Source: Kribbella sp. NBC_01245
GTDB lineage: Bacteria; Actinomycetota; Actinomycetes; Propionibacteriales; Kribbellaceae
Assembly: GCF_036226525.1 (NCBI RefSeq)
Contig: NZ_CP108487.1
Span: 248,001 to 312,000 of the forward strand
Length of the DNA stretch: 64,000 nt
Reading direction: 5' to 3'
Shown: one piece after another, positions 61,465 through 64,000 of the stretch
Position numbering within the stretch: the first letter of the stretch is position 1
How the letters are laid out: each line of letters opens with the position of its first letter
The notes under the pieces: generated by a model
The model's database searches: none
What the model saw: only the letters and a program-made list of their open reading frames with translations
Told to the model about the DNA's origin: nothing
Translations under genes and position numbers: made by a program

Positions 61465-61528
61465 CGCCCCAGTCTCACGTCCAGGCGGCTCATCGCGCCC
61501 ACTCGTGGGCAAAGGGGAGCGGGGCGTC

Positions 61529-61556
61529 GGGGTTGGGGTTGGGGTTGGGGTTGGGG
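61529..61556 (+). repeat. (GGGGTT)n repeat, G-quadruplex motif
   Basis: Five GGGG tracts separated by TT (61529-61556) end exactly at the stop codon of the TetR gene on the opposite strand. This is a strong G-quadruplex sequence on the + strand; the mRNA of the minus-strand genes would carry the C-rich complement. Confidence 0.85.
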
Positions 61557-62216
61557 TCAGAGTTTCGGGACGGGGCGGCCGGGTGGGGTGAAGGCGGCTA
61601 GGAGGGTGGCGGTGATGACGGGGGCGGCCTGGTCGGTGGTGAGGCGGCCGGCGTTGATCTCGTCGGCGGCGCTGTGCATGACGGCGTGGGTGGTGCCGAC
61701 CAGCCAGGAGATGGGCAGGTCGTCGCGGAACACGCCTTCGGCCTGACCGCGTTCGAGTAGTCGCTGGACGCGGTCCATCGGCTCGGCGTGCAGGGCGCGG
61801 ATTCGGCCGGGCGGCAGCACGCTTTGCGCGGCCAGTAGCAAGGACCGGAACCGGTCGACCAGGTGCCAACTCGACTCGACCAGCCGGCTGAGCGCTTGCC
61901 GCGGATCGCCGGTCAGGTCGACCGCTTCGAGGGCGGCGTGCCCGGCCTCGATCGCGTGCGCGAAGGCGGCGTCGACCAGGTCGGCGCGCGAGGGGAAGTG
62001 CCCGTACAGCGTGACCCGGCCGACGCCCGCGAGCTTGGCGATCTCGCTGACGCTGACATCCGGGTTGCGGCTCAGGCTCTCGGTCGCGGCGTCCAGGATC
62101 GCGGCGATACTGCGCTGCGCGTCGGCCCGCTTGGGCGCCTTGACCTGCGTTCCGGCCCGCGCCTTGGGCTTCGCCGCGGCCTTGGCGCCCTTGGTCTCGG
62201 TGGCGTTGTGGGGCAT
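61557..62216 (-). CDS. TetR-family regulator of the MFS exporter
   Basis: A 219-residue protein with a lysine/alanine-rich N-terminal tail (KGAKAAAKPKARAG), then the HTH AAILDAATESLSRNPDVSVSEIAKLAGVGRVTLYGHFPSRADLVDAAF, and a helical ligand domain with DDLPISWLVGTTHAVMHSAADEI. The ATG at 62216 follows GAGGGAG; GTG 62222 is an alternative. It is divergent from a DHA2-type MFS transporter, the classic layout of a drug-efflux pump and its repressor. Nested inverted repeats lie in the shared promoter. Confidence 0.9.
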   Translation of the reverse strand: MPHNATETKGAKAAAKPKARAGTQVKAPKRADAQRSIAAILDAATESLSRNPDVSVSEIAKLAGVGRVTLYGHFPSRADLVDAAFAHAIEAGHAALEAVDLTGDPRQALSRLVESSWHLVDRFRSLLLAAQSVLPPGRIRALHAEPMDRVQRLLERGQAEGVFRDDLPISWLVGTTHAVMHSAADEINAGRLTTDQAAPVITATLLAAFTPPGRPVPKL

Positions 62217-62233
62217 GCGCACGCTCCCTCTTG

Positions 62234-62289
62234 TCGAACACTGCTGTACGAGTTACGGTACACGAGATAACCCGTACACCAGTGTTCGA
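62234..62289. promoter_or_regulatory. Nested inverted repeats in the TetR/MFS promoter
   Basis: Outer pair TCGAACACTG (62234-62243) and CAGTGTTCGA (62280-62289) is perfect; inner pair GTACGAGTTA (62246-62255) and TAACCCGTAC (62268-62277) has one mismatch. Either could be the TetR operator. Confidence 0.65.
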
Positions 62290-62309
62290 ATTAACCGGAG
62301 GTTGCCGCC

Positions 62310-63695
62310 ATGTCCGACCCGACCCTGGACCCACGTCGGTGGCGTCTGCTTGCACTGCTCGGTGCCGCGCAGTTCATGCTCATCCTCGATGTCACCGTGG
62401 TGGCGATCGCGCTTCCGCATATCGGCGCCGACCTCGGCCTGGCTCGCGGCACGCTGACCTGGGTGGTGAGCGCGTACACCCTGATGTTCGGCGGCTTGAT
62501 GCTGCTCGGCGGCCGGGCGGCAGACCTGTTCGGCACCCGCCGGGTGGTGCTCACCGGGCTACTGGTGTTCACCGCGGCATCGCTGGTGACCGGGCTTGCG
62601 GGTGGTGCGGCGATGATCATCGGCGGCCGGATCGCCCAGGGCATCGGCGCCGCGATTCTCTCGCCGGCCGCGCTGTCGGTGGTGACCAAGACCTTCCACG
62701 GTGACGAGCGGAACAAGGCGCTCGGCATCTGGTCCGCACTCGGCGGCGGTGGTTCCGCGATCGGCGTATTGCTTGGCGGCGTACTGACCGCTGGGCCGGG
62801 TTGGCAGTGGGTGTTCTACGTCAACGTCCCGATCGGTGTGGTCGTCTTCGCGCTGCTGAGCCGCACGCTTCCCGCCGACCAGCCGGCGCCGGATCGCGCC
62901 CGCCTCGACGTACTCGGCGCAATCCTCGTCACCGCTGCCACCGGCACGGCGATCTATGCCTTGATCAACGCGGGCGATCGCGGTTGGGTCAGCCTCGCCA
63001 CTCTCGGCACTTTGGCCGGCGCAGTCGTGCTGTACGGCGTCTTCGCGTTCTCGCAGCAGGTCGTACGGTCGCCGCTGATGGATCTGCGCATCCTGACCAG
63101 GCGTCCCGTTGCCGCAGGCACCTTTCTCATTCTCGTGGCGACCGCTTTGATGATCGCGGTCTTCTTCCTCGGCTCGTTCTACCTCCAGCACCTGCAGGGG
63201 TACGGCGCTCTGCGCACGGGTCTGCTCTTCCTGCCGGTCGCGGTGGCAACGACCATTGGCGCGCACACGGCCGGCCAGAACATTGGTCGGGTTGGCGCAC
63301 GACCGATCGCGTTGGCCGGACTTTTGATTGCCGCGGTTGGGACTGGCGTTCCGGCTCTCTGGGCGGGTTCGGCCGTTGTCGTGGCCGGGATCAGCGTTGC
63401 GGCCGCGGGTATCGGTGCCGCGTTCGTTGCGGCCTCCACCACCACGCTGGCGCAGGTCGAGCACCACGAGGCGGGGTTGGCGTCCGGCCTGCTGAGTACG
63501 TTCCACGAGTTCGGCGCGGCGCTCGGTGTCGCGGTCGTCTCGAGCATCGCGGCCGCGAGTATCGCCGGGACGAGTGATGAGGGCTTCACGCGCGGATTCG
63601 CGTTCGCCGCGATCACGGCCGCGGTTTCCGCCGTACTCGCCGTGCTCGTCGTTCCGGCCGGCAAGCCCGCGGCCGCCCACGCCCACGCCCACTGA
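62310..63695 (+). CDS. MFS multidrug exporter, DHA2 (EmrB/QacA) family
   Basis: A 461-residue protein with 13-14 membrane helices. The first helix carries the DHA2 signature LILDVTVVAIALPHIGADL, motif A is GGRAADLFGTRRVV, and motif C-like GIWSALGGGGSAIGVLLGGVLT follows; the protein ends in a His-Ala tail (AHAHAH). It would export toxic compounds by proton antiport. It is divergent from its probable TetR repressor, and the GNAT gene follows 11 bases later, possibly in the same operon. Confidence 0.93.
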   Translation: MSDPTLDPRRWRLLALLGAAQFMLILDVTVVAIALPHIGADLGLARGTLTWVVSAYTLMFGGLMLLGGRAADLFGTRRVVLTGLLVFTAASLVTGLAGGAAMIIGGRIAQGIGAAILSPAALSVVTKTFHGDERNKALGIWSALGGGGSAIGVLLGGVLTAGPGWQWVFYVNVPIGVVVFALLSRTLPADQPAPDRARLDVLGAILVTAATGTAIYALINAGDRGWVSLATLGTLAGAVVLYGVFAFSQQVVRSPLMDLRILTRRPVAAGTFLILVATALMIAVFFLGSFYLQHLQGYGALRTGLLFLPVAVATTIGAHTAGQNIGRVGARPIALAGLLIAAVGTGVPALWAGSAVVVAGISVAAAGIGAAFVAASTTTLAQVEHHEAGLASGLLSTFHEFGAALGVAVVSSIAAASIAGTSDEGFTRGFAFAAITAAVSAVLAVLVVPAGKPAAAHAHAH

Positions 63696-63706
63696 TGGAG
63701 TTGAGA

Positions 63707-64000
63707 ATGAACAAGAATGACATCCGCCGAGCAGGTCCCGATGACGCGGGCCTGGTGAGGGAGATGCTCGGCGAACTCGCGGACCACCAGGACGAGGGCG
63801 AGTTCGTCCTGGTCACCGTGGACCACTGGCGCGAGCTGCTCGGCCGCGATGACGTGATCGTGCTGCTGGCCGAGCGCGCCGGCGAGGGGATGGGGTACGT
63901 CTCGGCCCTGCGCCGACCGTATTTGTGGACAGGTGGGGAGGTGCTCGCGCTCGACGACCTCTACGTACGCAAGGCGTTCCGCGACTCCGGCGTCGGCCGC
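63707..64000 (+). CDS. GNAT-family N-acetyltransferase, 3' end outside window
   Basis: The first 98 residues are visible: IRRAGPDDAGLVREMLGELADHQDE, a middle LLAERAGEGMGYVSALRRPYLWTGGEVLALDDLYV and the start of the acetyl-CoA motif VRKAFRDSGVGR. This is the standard GNAT pattern (D-L-Y-V-x-x-x-x-R-x-x-G-x-G). GGAG precedes the ATG by 9 bases. It is probably co-transcribed with the MFS exporter; the substrate cannot be told. Confidence 0.85.
   Translation, partial: MNKNDIRRAGPDDAGLVREMLGELADHQDEGEFVLVTVDHWRELLGRDDVIVLLAERAGEGMGYVSALRRPYLWTGGEVLALDDLYVRKAFRDSGVGR

Noticed and set aside
61465..62355. Continuous frame joining the SelA-like gene to sequence across the TetR gene
   Set aside because: The upstream part lies out of frame over a clear TetR gene and is low-complexity; the PLP fold starts at 61464.
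1..64000. tRNA, rRNA or known riboswitch genes
   Set aside because: No cloverleaf with TTCGA-type T-loop and CCA-proximal pairing, and no conserved riboswitch core, was recognised by eye; a tRNAscan/Infernal run would be decisive.

Overview
The window is high-GC DNA with frequent GTG starts, tightly overlapping ATGA/GTGA gene junctions, twin-arginine-exported enzymes and many LacI/ROK-controlled sugar ABC importers. This fits a soil actinomycete. Gene content and style resemble Kribbella or a relative in the Propionibacteriales, but that is a judgement from memory and not a database match. No rRNA, tRNA, CRISPR array, transposase or phage gene was seen.

Layout. 1-4.6 kb holds miscellaneous genes: a partial beta-propeller protein, a two-gene unit with an EF-Tu-domain-2-like barrel, an L-asparaginase, a DUF998 membrane protein and a decayed alpha/beta hydrolase. 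4.6-19.1 kb is a rhamnogalacturonan-I (RG-I) region: a sugar ABC importer, a Gfo/Idh/MocA oxidoreductase, a PL11 rhamnogalacturonan lyase, a Tat-exported exo-rhamnogalacturonan-lyase-like protein, a CE12 acetylesterase, a CE2-like esterase and an acyltransferase fused to a helical domain. After a lipoprotein with an HEVWH motif and a DUF2231 protein, 21.7-32.5 kb is an arabinan/arabinose region: GH51, secreted GH43 arabinanase, ABC importer, LacI regulator and araB-araD-araA. 33.2-56.4 kb looks like a xyloglucan utilisation region: ABC importer plus GH31 alpha-xylosidase, GH3 plus xylose isomerase, a ROK regulator, an LplABC-type importer with GH74 and GH42, a LacI regulator and a secreted GH12. 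56.6-64 kb carries two secreted proteins, an SRPBCC/TetR pair, an SGNH hydrolase, a SelA-like PLP enzyme, a TetR/MFS pair and a partial GNAT acetyltransferase.

How the genes work together. Secreted PL11, PL26-like, CE12, CE2, GH43, GH74 and GH12 enzymes would cut pectin side chains and xyloglucan outside the cell. Four ABC importers take up the oligosaccharides. Cytoplasmic GH51, GH31, GH42 and GH3 release arabinose, xylose, galactose and glucose, and AraBDA and XylA feed the pentoses into the pentose phosphate pathway. Operator-like palindromes suggest at least four circuits: TCGAAGCGCTTCGA at four xyloglucan promoters, GGAAAGCGCT-type sites at three RG-I promoters, a TGTTAGCGCTAACA-core site before araBDA, and TTTACACCGGTGTAAA before the arabinan importer. 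No ATPase (MsiK-like) gene for the importers, no xylulokinase and no GH105 or fucosidase is in the window.

The intergenic gaps are unusual. Those at 1.3-2.3, 15.0-16.1, 32.5-33.1, 39.4-40.0 and 53.5-54.3 kb are filled with families of long, nearly perfect inverted repeats. One composite element (about 135 bp plus about 88 bp) recurs in three gaps, and its stem arms differ between copies by compensatory changes. This is the most unexplained structure in the window.
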